From the NCBI GenBank assembly GCA_964531525.1, contig CAZHDF010000012.1, positions 1-36,901 on the forward strand: 36,901 nt of DNA, given 5' to 3'. Both the position numbers and the translations under genes were made by a program. The DNA is from CAYYWV01 sp964531525 (GTDB taxonomy: Bacteria > Pseudomonadota > Alphaproteobacteria > JAAXGF01). Position 1 is the stretch's first letter. Every line of letters begins with the position of its first letter. The notes under the pieces are model-generated. The model was not told the DNA's origin. It saw only the letters and a program-made list of their open reading frames with translations, and searched no databases. Below, piece after piece: positions 15,774 through 24,062 of the stretch.

Positions 15774-16214
15774 TCCTTTTCATGGTCGCGGTCGGACGCT
15801 TAGTTGGCACGTCGCGATTTATCTGTCAATGGGAATCGCATGATAAATTTACTTCACGTCCGAATTTCCCCTTGTCATTCGTCTAGTCACGAAAGAAAAA
15901 CCCACGCAAAACGGGTATTCGCACTGCACCTTTGGGAGGTTCGACAGTCCTGATCGCGGATGTCGCGCTTCGTTTCTCGCCGCTTGTGGCCGCTTGGCGC
16001 ATGGCCCCAAGATATGCTACTAGACCGAAGGTCCCTCCCGGACGTTCGGGGACGAAGAAGCGAGGAACGAAAATCCGCGAAGCCATGGGCGGGGGTGTCG
16101 AAAACTCTCCGCGCGGGCATTCGCGCGTGGAAGGGCCGGCCCGCGCGACGACCGGGCGAGCGGGAGTCGCACGGAAACGAGTTCGCGATAAACGATGGAA
16201 GCGAGGCGCCTGCC
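15774..16214. other. Long divergent intergenic region mucR / glyA
   Basis: No gene is supported in these 441 bases. The part next to mucR (15800-15900) is unusually AT-rich for this window. It contains an ATTTATC/GATAAAT inverted repeat and a minus-strand TTGACA (complement of 15824-15829) that could be the mucR -35 element, although its -10 is poor. The rest is a GC-rich glyA leader in which I recognise no riboswitch. GAGG eight bases before the ATG at 16215 is the likely glyA ribosome-binding site. Confidence 0.6.
15817..15848. promoter_or_regulatory. ATTTATC-N18-GATAAAT inverted repeat upstream of mucR
   Basis: Perfect seven-base arms at 15817-15823 and 15842-15848 flank a spacer that includes the candidate mucR -35. 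Extended words (GCGATTTATC on one side, GATAAATTTAC on the other) match the two motifs upstream of livK. This is a candidate operator, perhaps for MucR autoregulation. Confidence 0.45.
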
Positions 16215-17519
16215 ATGTCTCTCGCAGATGTTCGAGACGACGAAACCGGTTTTTTCACCCAGCCGCTGGCCGAGCGCGATCCGGCGGTGATGGGCGCGAT
16301 CGCGCGCGAGCGTGATCGCCAGGACGACGGCATCGAGCTGATCGCGTCCGAGAACATCGTCAGCCGCGCGGTTCTCGAGGCGCAGGGCTCGGTACTCACC
16401 AACAAATACGCCGAGGGCTACCCCGGGCGGCGCTACTACGGCGGTTGCGGCTTCGTCGACGAGATCGAGGCGCTCGCGATCGAGCGCGCGAAGGAACTGT
16501 TCGGCTGCGCCTTTGCCAATGTTCAGCCTCATTCGGGCGCCCAGGCCAACCAGGGCGTGTTCATGGCGCTGGTCCGCCCGGGCGATACGATCCTCGGCCT
16601 CGCGCTCGCCGCCGGCGGCCATCTCACCCACGGCGCGGCGCCCAATCAGTCGGGCAAGTGGTTTCACGCGGTCCAGTACGGAGTGCGCCCCGAGGACGGG
16701 CGCATCGACTACGACGCGCTCGCCGAACTCGCGCGCGAGCACAAGCCGCGGCTGATCATCGCCGGCGGTTCGGCCTATCCGCGCTTCATCGATTTCCCGC
16801 GCTTTCGCGAGATCGCCGACGAGGTCGGCGCCTACCTCATGGTTGATATGGCGCATTTCGCGGGGCTGGTCGCGGGCGGCGTCCATCCCAGCCCGTTGCC
16901 CCATGCCCATGTGGTCACGACAACGACCCACAAGACCCTGCGCGGCGCGCGCGGCGGCATGATCCTCTGCAACGACGAGGACCTCGGCAAGAAGATCAAT
17001 TCGGCGATCTTCCCGGGCCTTCAGGGCGGGCCGCTCATGCATGTGATCGCGGGCAAGGCGGTGAGCTTCGGCGAGGCGCTCAAGCCCGAGTTCAAGGAAT
17101 ACGCCAAGGCCGTCGTCGACAACGCCCGGGTGCTCGCCGAAACGCTCATGGCGCGCGGCTACGATATCGTCTCGGGCGGGACCGACACCCATCTCATGCT
17201 GGTCGATCTGCGCTCCAAGGGCCTGACCGGGCGCGACGCCGAGAAGTCCCTTGAGGCGGCGGCGATGACCTGCAACAAGAACGCGGTGCCCTTTGATCCC
17301 GAGAAGCCGACCGTGACCTCGGGCATTCGCCTCGGCACGCCGGCGGCGACCACGCGCGGGTTCAGGACCGCCGAGTTCAAGCGCGTCGGCGAGTTGATCG
17401 CGGACGTGCTCGACGGGCTCGCGGTCAACGGCGACGACAACGGCGCGGCCGAGACGGCGGCGCGCGAGCAGGTGCGGGCGTTGTGCCGGCGCTTCCCAAT
17501 TTACCCCGTCGGCGGCTGA
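16215..17519 (+). CDS. glyA: Serine hydroxymethyltransferase
   Basis: A 434-residue fold-type I PLP enzyme that interconverts serine plus tetrahydrofolate with glycine plus 5,10-methylene-THF, the main source of one-carbon units. The PLP lysine is Lys240 in TTTTHKTLRGARGGM. Other signatures are ELIASENIVSRAVLEAQGS, NKYAEGYPGRRYYGG, VQPHSGAQANQGVFMAL and the C-terminal RLGTPAATTRGF. The ATG at 16215 (MSLADVRDDETGFF) gives the usual length. A longer in-frame reading to 15960 is Arg/Trp-rich with no family similarity. nrdR follows after 24 bases. Confidence 0.97.
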   Translation: MSLADVRDDETGFFTQPLAERDPAVMGAIARERDRQDDGIELIASENIVSRAVLEAQGSVLTNKYAEGYPGRRYYGGCGFVDEIEALAIERAKELFGCAFANVQPHSGAQANQGVFMALVRPGDTILGLALAAGGHLTHGAAPNQSGKWFHAVQYGVRPEDGRIDYDALAELAREHKPRLIIAGGSAYPRFIDFPRFREIADEVGAYLMVDMAHFAGLVAGGVHPSPLPHAHVVTTTTHKTLRGARGGMILCNDEDLGKKINSAIFPGLQGGPLMHVIAGKAVSFGEALKPEFKEYAKAVVDNARVLAETLMARGYDIVSGGTDTHLMLVDLRSKGLTGRDAEKSLEAAAMTCNKNAVPFDPEKPTVTSGIRLGTPAATTRGFRTAEFKRVGELIADVLDGLAVNGDDNGAAETAAREQVRALCRRFPIYPVGG

Positions 17520-17543
17520 CGCCAGACAAGGAGAAGGCGCGAG

Positions 17544-18002
17544 ATGCGATGCCCGTTCTGCGGTAGCGAGGATACCCAGGTCAAGGATTCGCGTCCGACC
17601 GAGGACGCCAATGCGATCCGCCGCCGGCGCCAATGCGTCGATTGCGGCTCGCGCTTCACGACCTTCGAGCGGGTGCAGCTTCGCGAGCTCACCGTCATCA
17701 AGTCGAGCGGCGCGCGCGTGCCCTTCGACCGCGACAAGCTGGTGCGCTCGATCTCGATCGCCGCGCGCAAGCGGCCGATCGATCCCGAGCGCATCGAGCG
17801 CCTCGCCAACGGCATTCAGCGCCGTCTCGAAAGCTCGGGCGAGCCCGAGGTGCGCTCCAGCATGATCGGCGAGATGGTAATGGACGCGCTCGCCGGGCTC
17901 GATCAGGTGGCTTACGTGCGCTTCGCGTCGGTCTACCGCAATTTCCGCGAGGCGAAGGATTTCGAGGCCTTCGTCGGCAAGCTGGGCGGCGAAAACGACT
18001 GA
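17544..18002 (+). CDS. nrdR: Transcriptional repressor NrdR
   Basis: A 152-residue NrdR with the N-terminal zinc ribbon formed by Cys3, Cys6, Cys31 and Cys34, and the nucleotide-sensing ATP-cone domain from about residue 48 (TVIKSSGARVPFDRDKL). It represses ribonucleotide reductase genes when dATP is high. It lies between glyA and ribD, a common arrangement in this class, with a GGAG site in the short gap after glyA. No NrdR boxes were seen in the window, so its targets lie elsewhere. Confidence 0.96.
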   Translation: MRCPFCGSEDTQVKDSRPTEDANAIRRRRQCVDCGSRFTTFERVQLRELTVIKSSGARVPFDRDKLVRSISIAARKRPIDPERIERLANGIQRRLESSGEPEVRSSMIGEMVMDALAGLDQVAYVRFASVYRNFREAKDFEAFVGKLGGEND

Positions 18003-18021
18003 TCAAATCGATCTCCGGTTC

Positions 18022-19101
18022 ATGGACGTCGCGCTGGGCCTGGCCCGGCGCGGGCTTGGCGTGGTTTGGCCCAATCCAGCGGTCGGCTGCGTTCTGGTGC
18101 GCGATGGCCGAGTGGTCGGTCGCGGCTGGACCCGACCCGGCGGCCGGCCGCACGCCGAGACCGAGGCGCTCGCGCGCGCCGGCGCGGCGGCGCGCGGCGC
18201 GACCGCCTATGTCACCTTGGAGCCCTGCGCCCACCGGGGCAAGACCCCACCCTGCGCCGATGCGCTGATCGAGGCCGGCATCGCGCGCGCGGTCGTCGCC
18301 CTCGACGACCCCGATCCTCGGGTCTCGGGGCGTGGACGCAAGCGGCTCGCCAAGGCGGGCGTCGTCGTCGAGATCGGGGCGCGGGACGCCGAGGGGGCCG
18401 AGCTCAACGCGGGCTTTTTCATGCGTATCAGGGAAGGGCGGCCGCTGGTCACCCTCAAGACCGCGACCACGCTCGATGCGCGCATCGCGACCCATGAGGG
18501 CGAAAGCCGCTGGATCACCGGCGAGACCGCGCGGGCGCGGGCGCATCTTCTGCGCGCGCGCCACGACGCGGTGATGGTCGGCGTCGGCACCGCGATCAGC
18601 GACGATCCGCGCCTCGACTGCCGGCTCTCGGGGCTGGCGGCGTCCTCGCCGGTGCGGGTGGTCGTCGACGGTCGCCTCCGCCTGCCGCTGACCTCGGCGG
18701 TGGTGCAGGGGGCGCGCGGGCAGCCGACCTGGCTGATCACGCGCAAGGATGGCGACGCGAGCCGCCGCGCCGCCTTCCGCGACGCCGGGGTCGAATTGAT
18801 CGACGTCGCCCTCGACGACGACGGCAATCTCGACCTCGCGGCGGCGATGCTTGCGCTCGGGAAACGCGGCCTCACCCGCCTGCTGGTCGAGGGCGGCGGG
18901 CGGCTGAACGCGGCGCTCTTGCGCGCTCGCCTGGTCGATCGACTGGTCTGGTTCCGCGCCGCCCGGCTGATCGGTGGCGACGGCGTGGCGATGGCGAGTG
19001 CCTTCGGCATCGACCGGCTGGCCGACGCCCCCCGTTTCCGGCGCCTCTCGGTCATGCCGGTGGGCGACGATCTGATGGAAACCTACGCGCGAATCCCTTA
19101 G
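18022..19101 (+). CDS. ribD: Bifunctional riboflavin deaminase/reductase RibD
   Basis: A 359-residue enzyme. The N-terminal cytidine-deaminase-like half (1-145) has zinc ligands in RPHAETEAL and PCAHRGKTPPC. The C-terminal half (about 150-355) is the NADPH-dependent reductase (VTLKTATTLDARIA, LVEGGGRLNAALL). It performs steps two and three of riboflavin synthesis after GTP cyclohydrolase II. The family motif reads DLRFMDVALGLARRGLG, so the true start could lie a few codons before the ATG at 18022, but no ATG, GTG or TTG was found there in frame. It starts 19 bases after nrdR. Confidence 0.94.
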   Translation: MDVALGLARRGLGVVWPNPAVGCVLVRDGRVVGRGWTRPGGRPHAETEALARAGAAARGATAYVTLEPCAHRGKTPPCADALIEAGIARAVVALDDPDPRVSGRGRKRLAKAGVVVEIGARDAEGAELNAGFFMRIREGRPLVTLKTATTLDARIATHEGESRWITGETARARAHLLRARHDAVMVGVGTAISDDPRLDCRLSGLAASSPVRVVVDGRLRLPLTSAVVQGARGQPTWLITRKDGDASRRAAFRDAGVELIDVALDDDGNLDLAAAMLALGKRGLTRLLVEGGGRLNAALLRARLVDRLVWFRAARLIGGDGVAMASAFGIDRLADAPRFRRLSVMPVGDDLMETYARIP

Positions 19102-19110
19102 GTTGCGGCC

Positions 19111-19704
19111 ATGTTCACGGGGATCGTCAGCGACGTCGGCCGGCTACGCGCGGTCGAGGGGGAGGCCGAGCGCCGGTTCGAGATCGAAACCGGCTATGAC
19201 GCCGGCGAAATCGCGATCGGCGCCTCGATCGCCTGCGCGGGCGTCTGTCTGACGGTGGTCGAAACCGGGACCGACTGGTTCGCGGTCGACGTTTCGCCCG
19301 AGACCCTCGCCCGCACGACGCTTGGCGGCTGGCGCGCGGGGCGGCGGATCAATCTCGAACGCGCATTGCGGGTCGGCGACGAGCTCGGCGGGCATCTGGT
19401 GCTCGGCCATGTGGACGGGATCGCCCGGGTCGTCGGGCGCGAGCCCGCGGGCGCCTCGCAATGCTTCGCCTTCGCCGCGCCCGCGCCGCTCGCCCGCTTC
19501 ATCGCCGAGAAGGGCTCGGTCGCGCTCGACGGGGTGTCGCTCACGGTCAACCGGGTCGCGGGCGAGCGATTCGAGATCATGCTCATCCCCCATACCCTCG
19601 CCGAGACGACCTTCGGCGCGCTCGAGACGGGGGATGCCGTGAACCTGGAGGTCGACGTGCTTGCGCGCTATGTTGCGCGCCTGAATGCAAGGGGTGAGCC
19701 GTGA
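19111..19704 (+). CDS. ribE: Riboflavin synthase alpha subunit
   Basis: A 197-residue protein beginning with the diagnostic MFTGIVSDVG. It has two tandem lumazine-binding beta-barrel repeats (about 1-90 and 95-190); the second starts near VLGHVDGIARVV. It dismutates two 6,7-dimethyl-8-ribityllumazine molecules to riboflavin and the pyrimidine substrate of RibH. It begins 9 bases after ribD. Its stop overlaps the GTG start of the next gene as GTGA. Confidence 0.96.
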   Translation: MFTGIVSDVGRLRAVEGEAERRFEIETGYDAGEIAIGASIACAGVCLTVVETGTDWFAVDVSPETLARTTLGGWRAGRRINLERALRVGDELGGHLVLGHVDGIARVVGREPAGASQCFAFAAPAPLARFIAEKGSVALDGVSLTVNRVAGERFEIMLIPHTLAETTFGALETGDAVNLEVDVLARYVARLNARGEP

Positions 19705-20831
19705 GCGACGAGTCCGAGTTTCTGTCGAGCATCGAGGAGGTCATCGAGGACGCCCGCAACGGGCGCATGATCGTGCTGGTCGACGACGAGAGCCGCGAGA
19801 ACGAGGGCGACCTCGTGATCCCGGCGCAGCTCGCGACCCCGGCGGCGATCAACTTCATGGCCAAGCACGGGCGCGGGCTGATCTGCCTGCCGCTCACCCG
19901 GGAGCGGGTCGAGCAGCTCGGCCTGCCCTTGATGGCCAAGCGCAACGAGACCCGCCACCAGACCGCCTTCACGGTCTCGATCGAGGCCCGCGAGGGCGTC
20001 TCCACCGGGATCTCGGCGGCCGACCGGGCGCATACCATCGCGGTCGCGATCGACCCGACCAAGGGGCGCGACGACATCGGCAGCCCGGGCCACGTCTTTC
20101 CGCTGGTCGCCCGCGACGGCGGCGTGCTGGTGCGCGCCGGCCATACCGAGGCGGCGGTCGATCTCGCGCGGCTCGCGGGGCTCTACCCGGCGGGCGTGGT
20201 CTGCGAGATCATGAACGACGACGGCACCATGGCGCGCCTGCCCGATTTGGTGCGCTTCGCCCAGCGCCACGGCATCAAGGTCGCGACCATCGCCGATCTG
20301 ATCGCCTATCGCCTGCGCTACGAGCGCGTCATCCGGCGCAGCCAGGAAGGCATGATCAACAGCCGCTTCGGCGGCGAGTTCCGCCTGTATACCTACGTCA
20401 ACACCATCGACGGGGGCGAGCATATGGCGCTGGCCAAGGGCGATCTCGCCAAGCCCGGGCCGGTGCTGGTGCGGGTCCATGTGCTCGACCTTCTCGACGA
20501 CGTGCTCGGCGATGCGGCGAGCGGCCGCGCGGGCGAGATCGAGGCGGCCATGCGCGAAATCGACGCCGCCGGGCGCGGCGTCCTGGTACTGATCCGCGAT
20601 TTCGCCGGCGGCGGCATCGCGGCTAGGCTGCGGGCGCGTCACGGCCAGGAGCCGGCCAGCGGCGACAACGGCCGGGGGATACGCGAGATCGGTACCGGCG
20701 CGCAGATCCTTCTCGACCTCGGGGTGCGCGAGATGATCGTTCTGTCGAACAGCAAGCGTCCGCTGATCGGCCTCGAGGGCTATGGCTTGAGCGTCGTCGA
20801 GCAGCGGGCGATTCCGGGAACCGAGGACTAG
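19701..20831 (+). CDS. ribB: RibBX: DHBP synthase with degenerate GTP cyclohydrolase II-like domain
   Basis: A 376-residue two-domain protein starting with GTG. The N-terminal 3,4-dihydroxy-2-butanone-4-phosphate synthase (about 1-203) is complete: DDESRENEGDLV, HGRGLICLPL, EGVSTGISAADRAHTI, SPGHVFPL and AGHTEAAVDL. The C-terminal region (205-376) has the RibA outline, with GEFRLYTYVNTIDGGEH and GAQILLDLGV at family positions. It contains no cysteine, so the three zinc ligands are gone, and the RxEGRGIGL segment is replaced. It fits the proteobacterial RibBX variant, in which the RibA-like part lacks cyclohydrolase activity. Automated pipelines would probably name it RibBA; that second activity is not supported. 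Confidence 0.92.
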   Translation: MSDESEFLSSIEEVIEDARNGRMIVLVDDESRENEGDLVIPAQLATPAAINFMAKHGRGLICLPLTRERVEQLGLPLMAKRNETRHQTAFTVSIEAREGVSTGISAADRAHTIAVAIDPTKGRDDIGSPGHVFPLVARDGGVLVRAGHTEAAVDLARLAGLYPAGVVCEIMNDDGTMARLPDLVRFAQRHGIKVATIADLIAYRLRYERVIRRSQEGMINSRFGGEFRLYTYVNTIDGGEHMALAKGDLAKPGPVLVRVHVLDLLDDVLGDAASGRAGEIEAAMREIDAAGRGVLVLIRDFAGGGIAARLRARHGQEPASGDNGRGIREIGTGAQILLDLGVREMIVLSNSKRPLIGLEGYGLSVVEQRAIPGTED

Positions 20832-20838
20832 ATCCGAG

Positions 20839-21285
20839 ATGACGCGCCCCCCCCATGTCCTGATCGTCGAGGCGCGGTTCTACCCCGATATCGCCGACGA
20901 ACTGGTGCGCGGCGCCGTCGCGGCGCTCGAGGCCGCGGGCGCGACCCATGAGCGCATCGAGGTTCCCGGCGCCTTCGAGATTCCCGCCGCCGTGCGCTTC
21001 GCGATGGAAAGCGGGCGGTTCGACGGCTACGTCGCGCTCGGCTGCGTGATCCGAGGCGAGACCAGCCATTACGACTATGTCTGCGGCGAAAGCGCGCGCG
21101 GTCTCGCCGATCTCGCCAGCCAGCGGCTCGCGGCCATCGGCTACGGCATTCTCACCTGCGAGAACCGCGACCAGGCGATGGCGCGCGCCTCGGTCGAGGG
21201 CGGGCGCAACAAGGGCCGCGACGTGGCCGAGGCCTGCCTCGCGATGGTCGCGCTCAAGCGGCGCTTCGCCGGAGACGCGTCGTGA
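20839..21285 (+). CDS. ribH: 6,7-dimethyl-8-ribityllumazine synthase
   Basis: A 148-residue lumazine synthase. It condenses the RibD-derived pyrimidine with the RibB product. Visible motifs are VEARFYPDIADELVRGA, EVPGAFEIPAAVRFA (substrate loop) and GCVIRGETSHYDYVC with the catalytic His77. It begins 7 bases after ribB. Its stop overlaps the nusB GTG start (GTGA, 21282-21285), consistent with one operon from ribD to thiL. Confidence 0.96.
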   Translation: MTRPPHVLIVEARFYPDIADELVRGAVAALEAAGATHERIEVPGAFEIPAAVRFAMESGRFDGYVALGCVIRGETSHYDYVCGESARGLADLASQRLAAIGYGILTCENRDQAMARASVEGGRNKGRDVAEACLAMVALKRRFAGDAS

Positions 21286-21764
21286 GCGGCGCGGCCGATG
21301 CGCGCCATGATTTCGCGGCCCGCAGCGCCGCGCGGCTGGCCGCCGTTCAGGCGCTCTATCAGATCGAGATGAGCAATGCCCGGGCCGGCGACGTGATCGA
21401 CGACTTCCTCGTCCGCCGGCGCGGCGCCGAATCGGACGAGGACGGGAGCCTCGCCATGGACGCCGAGACCTTTAGCGGCCTCGTGCGCGGCGTGACCGGG
21501 CGGATCGAGGAGATCGACGGCCATATCGACGGGGCGCTCGAGAAGGGCTGGCGCGTCGCGCGCCTCGAACGCGTGCTGCGCGCGGTCCTGCGCGCCGGCT
21601 GCTTCGAGCTTCTGGCCAGCCCCGAGGTCCCGGCGCGGGCGGTGATCGACGAATATATCGAGGTCGCCCACGCCTTCTTCGGCCGCACCGAACCGGCGCT
21701 CGTCAACGGGGTGCTCGACCGGCTCGCCCGCGCGCTCCGCCCGGACGAGTTCGCCGCCGCCTGA
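21282..21764 (+). CDS. nusB: Transcription antitermination factor NusB
   Basis: A 160-residue all-helical NusB starting with GTG. Family blocks are RSAARLAAVQALYQIEMS near the N-terminus and the C-terminal VPARAVIDEYIEVAHAFFG then PALVNGVLDRLAR. With NusE (S10) it binds boxA RNA and supports rRNA antitermination. The ribH-nusB-thiL order is standard in alphaproteobacteria. Translation is coupled to ribH by a four-base overlap, and thiL follows after 12 bases. Confidence 0.95.
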   Translation: MSGAADARHDFAARSAARLAAVQALYQIEMSNARAGDVIDDFLVRRRGAESDEDGSLAMDAETFSGLVRGVTGRIEEIDGHIDGALEKGWRVARLERVLRAVLRAGCFELLASPEVPARAVIDEYIEVAHAFFGRTEPALVNGVLDRLARALRPDEFAAA

Positions 21765-21776
21765 GCGGCGGCCGCC

Positions 21777-22745
21777 ATGGATGAATTCGACCTGATCGCC
21801 GAGCTTTTCGCTCCCCTCGCCGAGGGAGAGGCCGGGGCGCGCGGCCTCGCCGACGACGCCGCGGTCCTCGATCCGACGCCGGGCCGGGCGCTGGTCATCG
21901 CCGCCGACGCGCTCGTCGAGGGGGTTCATTTCCTGGCCGACGACGCTCCCGATCTGGTGGCGCGCAAGCTGTTGCGGGTCAATCTCTCCGACATGGCGGC
22001 GATGGGGGCCGAGGCGCGAGGCTACCTCTTGACCGTCCAGATTCCGCGCGACCGCGACGACGCCTGGCTCCGCGCCTTCGCCGCCGGGCTGGCCGCGGAC
22101 CAGCGCGAGTTCGCCGTGACCCTGCTGGGCGGCGACACGGTCTCGACCCCGGGGCCGTTCGCGGCCTCGATCACCATGTTGGGCGAGGCGCCGCCGGGCG
22201 CGGCGCTGGGCCGCGACGGCGCCGCGGCGGGCGAGGCCGTCTATGTCTCGGGCACGCTGGGCGACGCGGCGCTCGGGCTCGACTCACTCAAGGGACGGCT
22301 CGACGACCTCGCGCCCGAGGACCGCGCCGCGCTGATCGAGCGTTATCGCCTGCCGCGCCCGCGCTTGGCGCTGGGATGCGCCCTGCGCGGGCTCGCGAGC
22401 GCCGCGATCGACATTTCCGACGGACTGGTCGCCGATCTCGGCCATATCGCCGATCGCTCGGGCGTCGCCATCGAGATCGACGCCCGCTTGCTGCCGCTTT
22501 CGCCCGCCGCCGCGCGCGCGATCGCGGCCGAGCCCGGGCGCCGCGTCCGAGCGCTCGCGGGCGGCGACGACTACGAGCTTGCCTTTACCAGCGCCGCCGG
22601 CGACGACGCCGTCGCGATGCTGTCGCGGACATTATCGCTGCCCATTACGCGGATCGGGTGCGTGGGCGCGGGAAAAAACATCATGGTTAACGGCACCGAC
22701 GGCATCGCCCTGGAACCGGGGGGCGGAGGCTACCGGCATCGTTAA
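21777..22745 (+). CDS. thiL: Thiamine-monophosphate kinase
   Basis: A 322-residue ATP-dependent kinase that makes thiamine diphosphate from the monophosphate. Signatures are the N-terminal DEFDLIAELFAPL, DDAAVLDPTPG, the metal-binding KLLRVNLSDMAAMGAEARGY, LLGGDTVSTPG, AAIDISDGLVADLGHIA and LAGGDDYELAFT. It is the last gene of the rib-nusB-thiL operon. A 121-base gap follows before an unrelated gene. Confidence 0.95.
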   Translation: MDEFDLIAELFAPLAEGEAGARGLADDAAVLDPTPGRALVIAADALVEGVHFLADDAPDLVARKLLRVNLSDMAAMGAEARGYLLTVQIPRDRDDAWLRAFAAGLAADQREFAVTLLGGDTVSTPGPFAASITMLGEAPPGAALGRDGAAAGEAVYVSGTLGDAALGLDSLKGRLDDLAPEDRAALIERYRLPRPRLALGCALRGLASAAIDISDGLVADLGHIADRSGVAIEIDARLLPLSPAAARAIAAEPGRRVRALAGGDDYELAFTSAAGDDAVAMLSRTLSLPITRIGCVGAGKNIMVNGTDGIALEPGGGGYRHR

Positions 22746-22866
22746 AATCGCGCGCGACCTCGCGTCTCGGCATGGCATGCATGCGTATGATGCAATTGTC
22801 ATGACCGATTGGTGGAATTAAGGTAACGCGCGAGGATGGACGTACAGGTATTGGGAGGAGTGGGCC

Positions 22867-23427
22867 ATGTTGGCCATGCAGATGTCGATTCGCCTAGGTG
22901 CCGACCGCGACCGAGCCACCGTTCACGGCCATATGTCGAGTTGCGCGGCACGCTTGGCGCATCGTCCCGGCCTGATCCACGCGTCTTGCCTTTATGACGA
23001 AGAAACATATCGTTATGAGCCGTTTTATATCTGGAGAGACAACGGCGCTCTTCGTAGTTTCCTGTTCGGCGATTCGTTTACCGAGGTGGTCGAGACTTGC
23101 GGCCGGCCGCGCGTGCGAACCTGGAGCGTGCTCGAATTCGACCGCACCGCGAGCGCCGGCTCGCCGACCTTCGCGGTGCGCGAGATCGATGCGGTCGCGA
23201 GTGGTGAATCGCTTTGCCAGGTCGCGCGCCGCGAGCGCGAGCGCCATCGTCACATCCTCCAGTCTCCCGGCCTGATCGCCCACGGCATCATGTTCGATCC
23301 CGACCGCTGGGAGGTCGTTCGCCTGGGGCTGTGGCGCGATGCCGATTGCGTCGAGCCGGGCGATGCCGATTGCATCGACACCTATCGCGTCACCGAGTTC
23401 CTGCGCCCCGCCTCGGGCAGCGCCTGA
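22867..23427 (+). CDS. DUF4865 family protein
   Basis: A 186-residue protein matching the DUF4865 pattern: MLAMQMSIRLGADRDRATVH at the start, LAHRPGLIHASCLYD, then YEPFYIWRDNGALRSFLFG and RPRVRTWSVLEFD. The family looks like a ferredoxin-like alpha/beta-barrel protein related to small monooxygenase-like folds, but its role is unknown. No signal peptide is seen. It has its own 121-base upstream gap after thiL, so it may be separately expressed, though no clear promoter stands out. Family assignment is from memory of the N-terminal pattern. Confidence 0.72.
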   Translation: MLAMQMSIRLGADRDRATVHGHMSSCAARLAHRPGLIHASCLYDEETYRYEPFYIWRDNGALRSFLFGDSFTEVVETCGRPRVRTWSVLEFDRTASAGSPTFAVREIDAVASGESLCQVARRERERHRHILQSPGLIAHGIMFDPDRWEVVRLGLWRDADCVEPGDADCIDTYRVTEFLRPASGSA

Positions 23428-23630
23428 CGCCGCCACCGAACTTTCTCCACCGCTTCGACCGATTCCGTTCCCGCCGTAATCCCGGCGGGATCGTTTTTTC
23501 TCCTTTCGCGCGTATATTCGCGGCCGTCATTCACCGTTTCTTGAGGATGGGCTGCGACCATCGGGGGGCGACGACGGCGCGCGGGTTTCCCATGGCGACG
23601 GCCGCCGTTCGCGAATTTACAAGCGAGCGA

Positions 23631-24062
23631 ATGAAAAAAATTCTGATTATCGTGGTCGCCCTGGCCGTTCTCGGCGGCGGGGGCTTCTTCGCCTGGACCA
23701 AGTTCATGGGCGGCGAGGACAAGCCGGTCGATGGTTCGCTGCAAGCCTCGCGCACGGACCCGGTCTACGTCGAGATGGACCCGCTCACGGCGCCCTTCAT
23801 CCGCGACGGCAAGTTCGCGCAATACGTCGTTCTGGTCGTCAATCTCGAGGTCGCCAACGACAAGAACGCCGAGATCGTCCAAAGCGAGATGCCGCGGCTG
23901 CGCGACGCCTTCGTGCGCGAGCTTCACGCGCTCGCCGCCATGCGGCCGTCCGATCAGCGGCTTATCAACGTCGCCCGGGTCAAGGCGCGCCTGCTCGCCG
24001 GAGCCAATCGGGTGACCGGACCCGGCGTGATCCGCGACGTCCTTATCCAGCTCGCCCATTAA
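23631..24062 (+). CDS. FliL-like single-pass membrane protein, orphan
   Basis: A 143-residue protein from the ATG at 23631; an upstream ATG at 23592 would add 13 residues but has no visible ribosome-binding site. Residues 1-20 form a membrane anchor (MKKILIIVVALAVLGGGGFF). The rest is a FliL-like periplasmic domain with VYVEMDPLTAPFIRDGKFAQ, YVVLVVNLEVANDKNAEIV, the helix MPRLRDAFVRELHALAAM and a C-terminal VIRDVLIQL. FliL supports stator function at the flagellar motor. No flagellar genes are nearby, so it may be a paralogue with another task. Confidence 0.75.
   Translation: MKKILIIVVALAVLGGGGFFAWTKFMGGEDKPVDGSLQASRTDPVYVEMDPLTAPFIRDGKFAQYVVLVVNLEVANDKNAEIVQSEMPRLRDAFVRELHALAAMRPSDQRLINVARVKARLLAGANRVTGPGVIRDVLIQLAH

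Noticed and set aside
15774..16214. A possible riboswitch in the long glyA leader
   Set aside because: I could not find the conserved core of glycine, SAM or folate riboswitches; a covariance-model search would be decisive.
16020..17633. A 537-codon open frame antisense to glyA
   Set aside because: glyA is certain on the plus strand and the antisense translation shows no family features.
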